From: Melieria omissa
Lineage: Eukaryota > Arthropoda > Insecta > Diptera > Ulidiidae
Assembly (NCBI GenBank): GCA_963971225.1
Contig: OZ020269.1
Coordinates: 90,478,783-90,542,782 of the forward strand
Direction of reading: 5' to 3'
Length of the DNA stretch: 64,000 nucleotides
This document shows positions 43,690 through 55,949 of the stretch, piece by piece. Numbering within the stretch: position 1 is the stretch's first letter; the number at the start of each line of letters is the position of its first letter. Below the pieces are notes generated by a model. The model did no database searches. It had not been told where the DNA came from and saw only the letters and a list, made by a program, of their open reading frames with translations. The translations under genes were made by a program, and so were the position numbers.

Positions 43690-45700
43690 ATACAAATTTT
43701 CCACAATTTCAATAAATACATATTAAAATTTTTTAGCGATACATAGTCTCTAAGAATTATTATCTTAGTCTGAGTTTAAAATAAGAAACAATTTTAATTA
43801 AAGAGAATTCTTAAAAAAATAACTTTATCAACACCCAAAAGGTTACAACTTGCAAACAAATTGTTTTGTTGTTTTTTTTTTAAGTCTGGTGTTAAAATTT
43901 TGCATGTTCCAAGTTCCAAGGCCTATAGCCTTTGTGTTACAGGAAAAAACTATTAAAAAAATAAAATAATTAAAAAATAAGTAGCTATTTTCTGAAAGCT
44001 GACACTCGAAGCTCAAAACCTAGTAAATAATTTTCTTTTTAATTTATTCAAGTCGGGCATAAAACTTTGACACCCAAAACTCCACAACCAATGCACTGCT
44101 TGGTAGTATTTTCAATACTTGTTGTTGTTGTTATTATTGTTACTAAATTAATAATGCAAACATCATTTTGACAAGCACATAAAACATCATTGAAACATGC
44201 TGGCATAGCCACAAAACGACTCATTGAGACACGAAGCACCGAAAAGGGACCAAAACTTGAACGACGGCTTCCGTCGCCAGAACGCAAATCGCCCATATGC
44301 CACCATGTCATGGCGCGCCAGGACGCCGCGATGCGCACAAAATGTGCTAGTGTGGAATTAAATTATGATTATAATAAAGTAGCATTACAACAACAATAAC
44401 AACACTAGTTATAAGGCGCACTATGCTGCCAGCAAGCGCCCGCATACTGAATCCCAATACAACAATACAGCTGAACACTAATACATACACACACACACAC
44501 ACAAATACTAACAAACACACACACACACATTTACACGGCGCAGCACTTTTGTGCTCTGTGGGTTTTTGTGAAAATTAATGAGTTTTTGTGTGCGCCAGCA
44601 CTCGAACGTTGGTGCGGTTCGTTGGCTCACTGGTTGGTTAGTTGGTTGGTTGGTTGGCTCGCCGGTTGGTTGGATGGCTGATTGTACGGTTGGCTGCCAC
44701 GGCAATGGCGTAATCAAAATTGTCAACTGGCTTGGAAATGATGTGTATGAATTTATATGGAATTCAGGTTCATATACACACACACACACACATAAATATT
44801 GTATAATGCCAGCCAGCCCATACATAAATATATAATTATGTCACTATAATACACATTGTTGTTTTCGTACAAATACATACAAATTTATATGTATGTGTAT
44901 TGTTGCGTTTATGTATATAAATGTGTTTTTATTACAGGGGCCACTAAGTAGTCATAATGAATATTTTACATAATCATTGGTACAATTTCCAAAAAGCTGC
45001 TTAGGTTAATTGTTATTCGTTGTGGTTGTTTTTGTTGTTGTTGTTTTGTTGTTTTTGTTGCATATTATTGGCAAGCTTCATTTTGACAGACAATAGACTT
45101 GTTATTTATTTGATGCGTGCATTGAGGTTAGATTCGGTTCACTATGTCGAATTGACTGCCTCTGTTTGTTGGTCTATCTATCTGTCTCCTACTTTATTTA
45201 TTTATTTTTTTTTGTCTACATAGTTATTTGTTTGTTTTTTCTGCACTACGCTTGTTTGTTTATGGGTTTGCGGTGAAATTCAGGACCATTTGGGGCCACA
45301 TAAATTGGCGGTTTTGTTGTTGCCTAATGCGCTCATGTTGACATAAGGCAACTTCATTTTACCAGACAATCATATAACAATAAATACAACAACAACAACA
45401 TTATTATTATTAATAACAAGCAAATGTGCCCATAGCAATGCTGATTGAGAATTAAAGTTCTCCTTTGACAATACACAAGTTTAAGGAATGAATGAATGAA
45501 GTATGGGTGTGTGTGTGTCTGTGTAAATGTGATAGAGAACTAAATTAATTTGACAAACTGCTTTCTACGAATGAACATTCATCAAAAGGACAAGTTTTAG
45601 TTAATTTGAAAGCGAACAAGAAATGTCTAAATTAATTGCATCACTCGTTTGGGGGTTTCCAAGAATAGCATGAAGTGTTTCTTCTTGGCCAAAATGTAGG
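43690..45700. other. Non-coding DNA with CA and GGTT tracts
   Basis: CA runs at about 44486-44528 and 44776-44791, a GGTTGGTT tract at 44632-44668, and TTG runs near 44118 and 45025-45060. No gene is supported. Confidence 0.5.
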
Positions 45701-45939
45701 ACATTTGATTTGCCTTAATTCAAGAGAGCGAGTTTATATTGAAACGATTAGTCACTCTGTGATATTGAAACGATGAATGCTTTTCCAAGCATACTTTTAG
45801 GCATGCACTTCAGAGTACGCCAAACTTGCTATAATTCGCATGCTATAATATGGCCAGTATGGTTCGCGAAAAGTGATGAGCTTTGCTAGAACAATCGAGA
45901 TAGAAAGTACCACTGGAATGTGCAAGAAACTTCGGCGCG

Positions 45940-46135
45940 ATAAGAAAACTAGTATAAAAGCAGCAGTGTGCAGCGCAAGGGGTCGAGTCTGTGTTGAGCA
46001 AGCTACCACTTTGCTTGAGCGAAGTGTAAATCTGTAAATAAAGTGATTGTTAGTTTCTGACTGCGTTTTGCGCTGAATAATTGAAGTTGTTTTATTTTCG
46101 AACACAATCCAAACGAATCTTGGATTTTCGTAACA
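45940..46135 (+). mobile_element. LTR-like fragment (possible solo LTR)
   Basis: TATAAAA at 45953-45959, a GC-richer stretch containing GTCGAGTCTGTGTTGAGCAA, an AATAAA signal at 46037-46042, and an end reading TTCGTAACA at 46127-46135. TATA box, polyadenylation signal about 80 bp later and a CA terminus are the order found in LTRs of Ty3/gypsy or BEL elements. The expected TG start (TGTTACGAA-like) is not seen upstream, so the left boundary is unknown and the piece may be truncated. No primer site follows. Confidence 0.45.
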
Positions 46136-46139
46136 ATGT

Positions 46140-47144
46140 ATTCAATAGATTCATATCAAGAGAATGTTTCTTCTACCAATTTAGTCTGGTTTCGACTTGA
46201 AAGTTGGAATGAATCAAGCTGTGGTGAGAGCAAATAAAAAAATGTCCCATCTATCACCACAGACCCAGGTAACTCTACTTTAAATACTCAATAATATCAT
46301 TCATCGTACCGAATCCATTGAGTGAAGATAGGTACCTAAAATCACAATAAACTGTCCAAGAAAAAATTAAGCTCTGCTTTGTTGGCTTGAGCTCTTCAAT
46401 GTACAAATTAATTAAACAGCAATTCCTTATGAAGATGTGACTCTTTATTGGTGTTTCTGCTTCTGCTGCTCGTGATGAAGTGGAAGTGCAATTCTTGAGT
46501 TTAGCATGTCAACGCCAATCGATCAATAGGAAATCTGCTGCTGCTCTCTCCAAAGCGTGGGAACACTTGTTGTTGCTTTCATATGTTGCGAGTGGTTGAG
46601 CCGCCTTCTCGCGGCTGTTGCTATGTGCAGTTTTTTTGTACGAAACAATACTGCATAATTGTATTAGTGCGTTGGAAGTGCGTTTCGGTACCATGCGAGG
46701 ATGACAGGTGCGCAGTCAACATGGTGCAAGCAAGTTTTGGGGGCTCAGCCTTCCGATTCATTAACTTACATAAACTCCAGACAGCTCGTTGTTTCTGGCC
46801 AGGAGATATTTGTGAAGATGTTTCTACAAGTATATTCTCACTGGAAACAATAGAGAAAAGTTTGAGTTTCTCCTTTTTAATGTTGAAATTGAGTCAACGT
46901 TTTGAGACTTAAATTGAAATTGAGTCAAAGTTTTGAGTCATAAATTTAAATACAATGGTAAAGTCTCTAGAGTATTTAAAAATTTGGTTCCATGCTGATG
47001 GACATTGGCCTTTGTTGGATATTTAGACTTTAAACTTTATAGTGAACTGAACATGAATCGAGAGCATCCCAAACCACTGATTGGAGCAGTAAGTTATTTT
47101 TTAGAGTTGTGAAGATTTTGAACACTTTAAACTAATTATTGGAC
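46140..47144. other. Non-coding DNA, no gene seen
   Basis: A 109-codon frame on the plus strand (46583-46912) reads without recognisable domain. Sequence around 46450-46760 is GC-richer than the flanks and may be an old repeat, but I cannot classify it. Confidence 0.4.
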
Positions 47145-47148
47145 TTAA

Positions 47149-47231
47149 CCCTATCAGTCACAATGTCCAATATATTCGACTACAGCCCATACAATTCATA
47201 GAGAACGGGTTTATTTTCATGACGGAAAGGG
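47149..47231. mobile_element. Small TTAA-flanked MITE-like element
   Basis: TTAA at 47145-47148 and 47232-47235 flank 83 bp whose ends read inward CCCTATCAGTCACAAT and CCCTTTCCGTCATGAA, sharing CCCT-TC-GTCA. TTAA duplication with CCCT termini is the signature of piggyBac-derived miniature elements. It is non-coding and differs in sequence from the piggyBac at 30290, so it would belong to another family. Confidence 0.5.
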
Positions 47232-47379
47232 TTAAAATGAATGGAAAGCATTATTCAAAATCTTTGATTGAGACAAATAATGCTTTCAAGTTTTTCGCAC
47301 TGTAGAGAAAATGGGAAATGGGGAGTTTAATGGGGTTTCTACAATACATTTTGATCATTGCTTCGTAGAAACCCAAAAG

Positions 47380-48200
47380 TTGACAACCTCACAATTCCGA
47401 TTGTATGGGAGACGCCCTCTGGTGGTAAAATTCTGAACTTTAATTAATTTTGTATTTTTTGTACCAAAGAATGTTTCCGATCGCTGAATAAATCATTCAA
47501 ATCGATTCAGTAGTTTTCAATATACGATGTTTCTTTGTTTACCTTGCTACAACTAGTGGGGAGTTAATTCTATAGAAAATGGCCAGTTTTGCATGGCAGC
47601 CCCCTTAAAACTTGGAAATAGCGGGTAGGTATGTTTGGAAGAAACATTCGGAAGGGAAAATAAAAGTATGTTGGTCTTACAATTGACACATCTGGGACCA
47701 ACCTGGTAGCAGTTGGAGCCCATTTTATAAAAAACGATGATTTTGTAGGGGAGCACCATTAATTGTTGGAGATAGGGCATAAATATGTTTGAAATAATTG
47801 TTCAGTAAGGAAAACTAGTGGGGGTCAGTCATAGATTATAACCCTCTAAGAGCAAGTTCTAAGCAGCTGTGGAGCAATTTGTCGAATTTTCCAGCTTTTT
47901 TGTAAACTTTGACCTTGGTTCGACGACATTTAAACTCACTCTAGCCCCAAAATTTATTTGCTGGGTTCGACGCCATTTAAATTAACTGTAGCTAGAAACT
48001 AATGGGGGCCAGTCATAGATTATAACCCTCATAGATTATAACCCTCTAATTTGTCGAATTTCCCACCTTTTTTGTAAACTTTGACCTTAGTTCGACGACA
48101 TTTAAACTCACTCTAGCTCCAAAATGTTGTTGCTCATGTACCTTCCCCCCAAACCGCATAAAACTAGGGGTTCTAGTAGGGTGTAATGTACAATGCACTT
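47380..48200. repeat. Unclassified repeat region with a 180-bp tandem duplication
   Basis: CAGTCATAGATTATAACCCTC and TTTTTTGTAAACTTTGACCTT plus CGACGACATTTAAACTCACT occur in the same order at about 47825-47945 and 48008-48120. Inside the second copy ATAGATTATAACCCTC is locally doubled. The upstream part (47390-47520) contains GAAATCGATTCAGTAGTTTT-like sequence of the kind seen in decayed insect transposons; the class is unknown. Confidence 0.6.
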
Positions 48201-50200
48201 GAACATCGACACATGAATATTTTTCACTTCAAACTTAAAATTGGTAATTAACATTAACAAAAAAGGTGTTCAGTCTCTTCCGAAATTCAAACATTGCAAC
48301 TTACAACAACTACATCAGCCGTAATAGAAAATTAAATAGCAGCAGAATCACACGAAAAACTTTTACAATAAAAACTTCATAAAAAATGCTCTTGCTGCCT
48401 CCCACTCTTCAAATCTTCTTCTTCTTCTCATACCCATGTCATAGCGGTTGCCTTTCTCCAACTTCAAAGCTAAAGCAATTTCAATAACGTCGAGTAACGC
48501 AAACTCTCCACTTAGGCTTAGACAACTAATCCAACAAACCGCGAAACTATCCAACAACTTTCCACTAAAATGAACTTTCATTCGACCGTCAGAAAGGTTC
48601 GCAACCAAAAACAAAAACAAAAAAAATATTCAAAATCGACCCACATTTCGATTAACCCTTTGAAAGCCACACAACTATGCGTCAACTAATGAATTTCGGG
48701 CAACCCGAATGACATTAATATGACGACCGCAAATTCATACGCACACGCACCACCAACAACAAAGTAAAGTTTCCGTTTTAGGCCGCATGCCGTCACCCAT
48801 CTTCGAGGTCGTCGTCACCGCCGTCGCAGAAATCTTTTCGTTAAAAACCTTCAAGCCTTCAAGCCACTGGACAGAATGGAGTGGAATTTCTCGAGTGGAG
48901 ACGGCGCGGCGCAACTCAACTTTTTGATCGCTCAACCGGAAAATTGTGGCGTTTATGCTGCGCCTAACGGTATACCACGGGCCATGCCGACGAATGTCTG
49001 GCGCCGTGCTAAGCGATTGAATTCGCACAATTTTTGGGCATAGTATACTTTTGGGCGCCGCAGACTGAAACGACGAAATTATAATTAAGCGTCGAGTGCA
49101 AAGTTGCTTTTAATGAAGTTATGGCTGGCGGTTGGTTTGGCGGCGGCGGCATAACTTCTACTCGTGTGCGTTGTGTAGCTGTGTGGGTGTGTGGTGGTAT
49201 GTGTGTGGGCTTAGTTTGTTTGAAATTATTTTCGGTTCTGTGCTCTGGGTAACACGCACAGTAATTAACAATAATTTGCATGCGATTCGCTGCAAATGGC
49301 AGCAGTCGTGGCGAACGAAGACCAAAAAGAATCGAGTACGAGTTTATGGTTGAGTAGCAGGTGAACCAAAGTCGACCGCAAAGGTTGTGAAATTTGTGGC
49401 GGTTCGATGTTGAGGTTTGGGTCTGTGCACAGGTGTGCGTCTAGGCGGCGTAATTTGAGCGATTTGCGGGGGCCGAATTGAGTTCAGCAGGGTTGGGGTG
49501 AAGTAAATTTGAAAATTGATATGCGCCAAATGGATTTGTGAAATTATAATTCACAATCAACAGAGCACAGTAATCGCTTCGCGACGACGAAGAGCCACCG
49601 AATTAACATTGAAATTTATGTTGACAGAGGAAGGAGGAGCTATTTGGAATGCCATTTTAATTGAGGCCACGATGGCCACGAAGCGACAGCTAACGAAGCG
49701 TAAATTAAGATTTGAAAGATTTGCGTATTTATTTTTGTGGGTAGATTTTGTTTCGCTTTGATGATTGGCCAGAAAAGTTGTATAAGCTGCCATGAGATAA
49801 ATTTGTGAAATTGATGAATTGATGGAAAGAACCTGTGAGCCTATAATTATTTAATAAGGATCTTGTGAAAGTTATATTTAATGAGGATTATTGGCCCGTT
49901 GAAGTAGGAGAAAGGCTGACAAAAAGTCAACAAAACAGTAATGGAAGCCAGAGTACTTTAATGTGGAACAGTCGATACGGATTATAGGATAATGAAATAG
50001 ATAAGGTTGTGTTAAGGATGGATAAATGAATGCATAGTCAGGTGGACAGATGAATCAAAGAAGTGCGGAGTTGGAGATAGAATCTGTAAACAGAATGGAC
50101 AGTGGACCAAGAACGAACGAATAGATAAAACGATGAACAAAAACATATTCGGAGATATGAGACCACAAATAGAATAATGAACTATAATAATGAGTGAGTG
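48200..50200. other. Non-coding DNA, GC-richer around 48780-49480
   Basis: Several overlapping short frames on both strands, none with a domain. The block 48780-49480 is comparatively GC-rich (GCCGCC, GGCGCC words) and looks single-copy, so it could be conserved regulatory DNA. No gene is supported. Confidence 0.4.
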
Positions 50201-50205
50201 AGTGA

Positions 50206-50365
50206 GTCTAGTCTAGTCTAGTCTAGTCTAGTCTAGTCTAGTCTAGTCTAGTCTAGTCTAGTCTAGTCTAGTCTAGTCTAGTCTAGTCTAGTCTAGTCTA
50301 GTCTAGTCTAGTCTAGTCTAGTCTAGTCTAGTCTAGTCTAGTCTAGTCTAGTCTAGTCTAGTCTA
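50206..50365. repeat. (GTCTA)32 pentanucleotide microsatellite
   Basis: A perfect array of GTCTA, 160 bp with no substitution seen. It continues directly into a related 11-bp array. Confidence 0.97.
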
Positions 50366-51025
50366 GTTTAGTCTCAGTTTAGTCTCAGTTTAGTCTCAGT
50401 TTAGTCTCAGTTTAGTCTCAGTTTAGTCTCAGTTTAGTCTCAGTTTAGTCTCAGTTTAGTCTCAGTTTAGTCTCAGTTTAGTCTCAGTTTAGTCTCAGTT
50501 TAGTCTCAGTTTAGTCTCAGTTTAGTCTCAGTTTAGTCTCAGTTTAGTCTCAGTTTAGTCTCAGTTTAGTCTCAGTTTAGTCTCAGTTTAGTCTCGGTTT
50601 AGTCTCAGTTTAGTCTCAGTTTAGTCTCAGTTTAGTCTCAGTTTAGTCTCAGTTTAGTCTCAGTTTAGTCTCAGTTTAGTCTCAGTTTAGTCTCAGTTTA
50701 GTCTCAGTTTAGTCTCAGTTTAGTCTCAGTTTAGTCTCAGTTTAGTCTCAGTTTAGTCTCAGTTTAGTCTCAGTTTAGTCTCAGTTTAGTCTCAGTTTAG
50801 TCTTAATTTAGTCTCAGTTTAGTCTCAGTTTAGTCTTAATTTATTCTCAGTTTAGTCTCAGTGTACTCTCAGTTTAGTCTCAGTTTAGTCTTAATTTAGT
50901 CTCAGTTTAGTCTTAGTTTAGTCTCAGTTTAGTCTCAGTTTAGTCTCAGTTAAATCTCAGTTGAGCCTCAGTTGAGTCTCAGTCTAGTCTCAGTCTAGTC
51001 TCAGTCTAGTCTCAGTCTAGTCTAC
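50366..51025. repeat. (GTCTCAGTTTA)n 11-bp minisatellite
   Basis: After a single GTTTA the unit becomes GTCTCAGTTTA, repeated about fifty times with almost no change to about 50800. It then decays (TTAATTTA, TGTACTC variants) and ends in GTCTCAGTCTA units. The 11-mer equals a changed pentamer (GTTTA) plus a pentamer with one inserted base (GTCTCA). Confidence 0.95.
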
Positions 51026-51029
51026 TTTA

Positions 51030-53900
51030 GTCTCTTTTTATATCTCATCCTTCTAACACCAAATCGTTTCAATTTTGAGCGTTGAATTGCCATGAAAAGT
51101 CCTTGAAATCAACAGAGAAAGTGTCTTCCTTTCATTCAGTTAGATTCACCCAGAATATAATTCCTTGCGGAGACCTCGGCCTTTGTATTCCATAGAGCTC
51201 CCATCTCTCATGTATTTTCATAATTTTGAGTTTATCATTTAACTTTAATTTTGCTGCATTTTTTGAGTATCAAAATTAACTAACTTTTGTAGTTGAAGCG
51301 CTTGAAAGTGGGCTTTGAGAGCGCGCAAAGTGCAACATTTAGCCAAACCGCTAAAACTTGTCTTTCCCAAAACAATCCTTTGACAAGTTCAGTTCATGAG
51401 ATCATTTTTAAGAAGCTCCAACTTCCTCAAATTATGCTTATCTACAGTTGAGTGTCAAATATTTGCACTAAACTTCTTATTCACTTTTTGCAGCGAATAC
51501 GCCAAAAATATGCCATATTAAAACACCTAAAATTATGCTAGTCAAAACAAATTTGTCCACAAAATTGAGCAAACAAACGAGCACACAATTTCGCCTGGAA
51601 TTATGTTACATTAACTGGCTTTCAAGTTAATTTTTCATGCGTCTTATGCAAAAAATTAGCATTCACAGCCACTCATATTGCATAAATTAGGGCGCACGGA
51701 AATTTATTAACTTCTAAAAAGGCCAACGAGAAGAAAAACCTCAACAACGAAAAATACAAAATAGGCAAAGCGACTGAATGCATCTTAAAGTTTGCACGGA
51801 ACGAACACAAACAAAAAAAAACGTAGGAAAATCAACTAAACTTTGGCATAAATTTGCGACAAAAGTGCGGCGAGTAAGCGGCAAGAAGCATAAGTGAAAA
51901 GGAGAACGAAAACAATTTGCTTGCAGCATTCAAATTTGTTACAGTAAATCCGGCACGGGCTGGCGCCTGCTGCTAGGCCACAACATTTGCACGCGCCGAA
52001 GGTGACGTAGCGCAGTAAGAAACAGTGGGCAGTGCGAGCGAGTGCGAGACAAGAGCGGCAAACTGCATAAATTTACATTTACTCGCCGCAAACGTAGAGT
52101 GAGATAGAATGTAAGAAAGATGGCGGACACTAGCAGCCGTCTGCATGGGCGTGAAAGTATTAAAGCCGTTGACAGTGCAAAGCGGCCTAAGAGAGAACGT
52201 AACGTAATTGTTTTTGTGAATTTGTTGCTTTTGCGTAACGTTTGGCCGTGACTGGCCGGCACAGGACGGATTGCTTGCTAAAAGTGAATTAACATAATTT
52301 TTCATTTATGTCACAGTCACTCGTTCGCCCCGCAACACAACCCATACGAACACCCACACAGACACATAAACATGTGTGTATGTATACATTGTTGCAAGCA
52401 CATAATGGCAACGAAGTCAGAAACACTTAGCTAATATAAAATGCAAAAATATTAAAGCATATTTTCGGGCGGGCTGCGTTGCTGATTATATTTTATGCGG
52501 GTGACGCTTGAACAACGCACACTTGCACACACACACACAAAACGGACGACAAACTAAAAGCCAAAGAGCTATGCACAAACAAACAAGAAGGCACACAACA
52601 CAATGTAATGACTTGAAAAATCTCTCTGTGTGGGCAGAGTTTGAGGCAGAAAAACGTGCTGGCGAACTGGGGACAAACAGGAAGGAGCACAGCGCGAGAA
52701 AAAGCGTAAAATTAACTTTTCACACCATTTTTGCACACAATTTGCGTTGCGCTAATACATACACACACACACAAACCCACACACATACAAGAAGCACAAA
52801 CAACGGCCAACAAAACTGCAAAGCGCAGCGTATGCCGGAACATAAGCGTCAGTGCTGCATACTTTTAGGGGCGTATAAAATTTTAGTATGCCGCTGTTTG
52901 CCGCGGCCGTAACTCAGTTTTGTGCATTTTTTCTGGCCGGTTTGTTGTTGTTTTTAGAATTTTTTAGTAACACTAAAAAGCGCGACAAGCATTGCCTGAC
53001 AACGTCGTTGAGCCAAAGCAAACGCCAGCATAACCAACAAGCGAGTTGTTCTCGGTTTTCTCGTTTTGTGTTTTCTATATTTTTTTTTCTTTGAAAAAAT
53101 ATTTTAACATTTTTAAAAAGACAACTTTATATTTTCGCTTAACACACTGTTTTGTCTTGCGTCGTTTGGTTTAGTATCCTTTTTTTCGAGGTTTATCCTT
53201 TCAGCGATTCTAAATGCAGAGCACAAAATTTTTTAGAGCTCTTTTATGCTTAGTGGGCAAAAGTGGATTTAAGTGAGAACATGTGACGAAGTGAGCGCCA
53301 TTTGTCATTTTTTGTGTTGCATAGTTTGGGGCTGTTTATGTTACGGTGGTCATAGAGTAATTTTTATGATATTTGAAATTTATTAAAATGTAATATATTT
53401 CTAGTTTTAATGATATATAGAATTCAAATTCAAGATTTTCAATATTCAAACTTTAATTTAATTTAATTTTGAATTAATTTTAAAATTTAAAATAATTATA
53501 GTTTTAATGATAAATGAAATTGTATAATTTTTTAAGATTTTAAAAATTTCAATTTTACTTTAAAGATTTAGTCTAATTAGTAAGTAAGTAATCTACTTAG
53601 TAGTTTAAGACTAATCTTACAATTTTAATTAATTTCATTTTCGGAATTTTTTAAATTTCAAAAAGTAAAAATTTTATTTTTGTTATCTTTTTTGACAATG
53701 GAATTCAATGCATTTGACACGTGTCGATTTTTCATGTATTTTATCACCGCTGGGTATCGCTTAATTATCTCTCTCGCACTGTTTTTTTGGCTCTTTTCAC
53801 GTGAAATTGTGAACATTCAGCGAATGCTATTCGTTATTTTATAAATTCAAACTGCTTTTCTCTTCCAGGCTTGTCAGTTTTTTCCTATGACATTATTCAC
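51030..53900. other. Non-coding DNA, no gene seen
   Basis: CA-rich near 52528-52540 and 52760-52790, AT-rich at 53380-53680. Overlapping frames at 51940-52310 on the minus strand have no domain. No array or transposon end recognised. Confidence 0.5.
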
Positions 53901-53919
53901 ATTCTAAATATTTTTTCTT

Positions 53920-55680
53920 GTCTCGGATGGTCTCTCTGAGTCAAGTCCAACCTCGAATTAAGTTTGTCCCAAATAGTCATTGGTTTCAAATTTTCGTGAA
54001 CCAATATTTGTTGTCTCAATCGTCTATCACCGTGATTCAACGAGGTAATCACCATTTGAGAAGCGATCTCTTAGGCTCCTTGGCACCTCAGAATCTATCC
54101 AGATTTTTCCGCTGGTCGGGTAGATTCAAAACACATTAACAGGGAACATCAAGTCGTAGGGTAATAGACGAATGTAATGTCCGATAAAGAAAAAAATTCA
54201 CCTCATGTTTCGAAGAAACGTTGGTCCTTTAGTCAACTCTTGACACGAATTGTTTCCTATCTCCGCTCCAAAAAATTTTTTTGTTTCAAATCTCTTCTTT
54301 TTTGAATATTTTTCCCTTGAAACGTCGCTTAACTCAGTTCTTGACGGTGGTTATAGATCTTTGTTGTGTGTAGTTTTAATTGTCTCTAGAAACGATCAAT
54401 TTTTACATTGATTTTTTTGTGTCTTTCTGTAGTGTTTTTTGTCCGATTGTTTCGTTTCGTGAGTATTTTTTTGGCCCTTGGTTCATTATAGAAGTGAAGT
54501 TGGTTCATTAAAGAAAGATTACTCTTTTTTCTTGTACCATATTTTTCTCATAACATTTTTTGCTTCGAATCGACTTTAATGTAGATAAGTTTCTGCAATA
54601 AACGTTCTCTTTTCTCTTATAGTTTTCTTTTCGAGAATTGTTTCTTGCCAAACAGTCATTTGCTTTGCAAAGAGTTTTGGCCGAATGTGTTTTTGCCCTG
54701 TACTCATCTTTGACCTTGTTTCAACACGTTGGTTAGTCTTCTTTTATTAAATGTCTTCTTCCTTTCTTATTGTCATTTTCTAAGTAGTTTTCTAATTCTC
54801 TCTCATTCGATTCTAATTCTTTCACTTTCTCTCTTTCTAATTTCAATAAATTTTGTCATTGTGTCTCCGGAAAGTTTCGTATCTTTACCCATCTTCCAAC
54901 TAAAATTGTGTTAAGTGGATTTCTAATTTTCTTTCGAATCTCCTTTGCTTTGGATCGTCTCTAGTCTCTTCTCATCTTTTTACTTCGAATCATCTGATGT
55001 CTTGAATTATTGGTTCTCAAACAGTGTTCTTCTTCTTCCGAGTCTCTCTTGCTTTGGATCGTCCCTAGTCTCTTCTCATCTGTAACTTCGAATAATTTGA
55101 TGCCTTGAATTATTGGTTTTCAAACAGTCTTCCTTCTTGGCATTCCTTTTTTTCAAATATTCTCTTGTTTTGGATTACCTTTTTATCAAATCCTCTCGCA
55201 ATTTTAGTCATACTTTGCCTCTACTGGTTTATTGTTACGAATCGTTGCTTGGATGAACTCGTTTGCCCTTTAAATCGTTTTTGCCACAAAAACTTTCTTG
55301 CTCTAAATTCTTCTTTCTTATCTCTTCATATCTTGCTTTGCTACGAATAGCTTTTGTTACACTTGGTGGTTTGTTTCAGCTCATTTTCGCCTCAGATGCA
55401 CTTTCTTCTTAAATCATCTCTCACCTTGCATTTCGTTTCTTATCTCTGATAGTTGCTATTCTGGAATTGCCTCTTGCCTTGTGCCGCGAATCATTTGCTG
55501 ATTTGAATAGCGTCTTGTCTTCAATCTTCAATTGTCCGACTGCCTCATCTAATCTCTCAAACACAATGCGCCTCCTGTCATTTCCTGTCTTGTCGTTACC
55601 CTCTTCTAAAGATTTCCCCCAACTAATTTTATTTCCCAACTTATTTTGTGCCTAATCTTTCTAAATTTTCGAAACCCAAA
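53920..55680. repeat. Pyrimidine-rich degenerate array
   Basis: The plus strand is strongly T/C-biased. A clear tandem pair of about 103 bp lies at 54943-55040 and 55046-55135, sharing GCTTTGGATCGTC, CTAGTCTCTTCTCATC, ACTTCGAAT and CTTGAATTATTGGTT plus CTCAAACAGT. Elsewhere related words (TTTCGAAT, TCTCTC, TTTTCTCTT) recur without a phase I can fix. No reading frame is preserved between units. Confidence 0.6.
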
Positions 55681-55721
55681 ATAGGTGATCCTTTTCCACT
55701 CACTGTATAAAATAAAACAAC

Positions 55722-55944
55722 TATACAGCTACACGGTACATCCGCGACGTCTGTAAGGGGAAGCGGGCATTGGCAAAAAACAGCGCCCCAAACCGATCTT
55801 AGCAAAGTCTCCAACCATTCTGCTGTTACCTATTTTACACAACAGATGGCGCTATGAGCTCACAACATTGGATACGTCGTTCCTAAGCGGCGGTAGATGG
55901 CAGCTCCAGTACTTAGAACTACTTGCGGCAGTCTAATCACCTAA
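55722..55944 (+). repeat. Unclassified dispersed repeat, copy 2 (inverted to 34805-35005)
   Basis: Reads ACAGCTACACGGTACATC, then GACGTCTGTAAGGGGAAGC, CAACCATTCTGCTGTTACCT, ACACAACAGATGGCGCTATG, GTTCCTAAGCGGCGGTAGATG and GTCTAATCACCTA, the reverse complement of 34805-35005 with scattered substitutions and small indels. About 21 kb separates the copies. No terminal repeats or tail found. Confidence 0.75.
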
Positions 55945-55949
55945 CTTGG

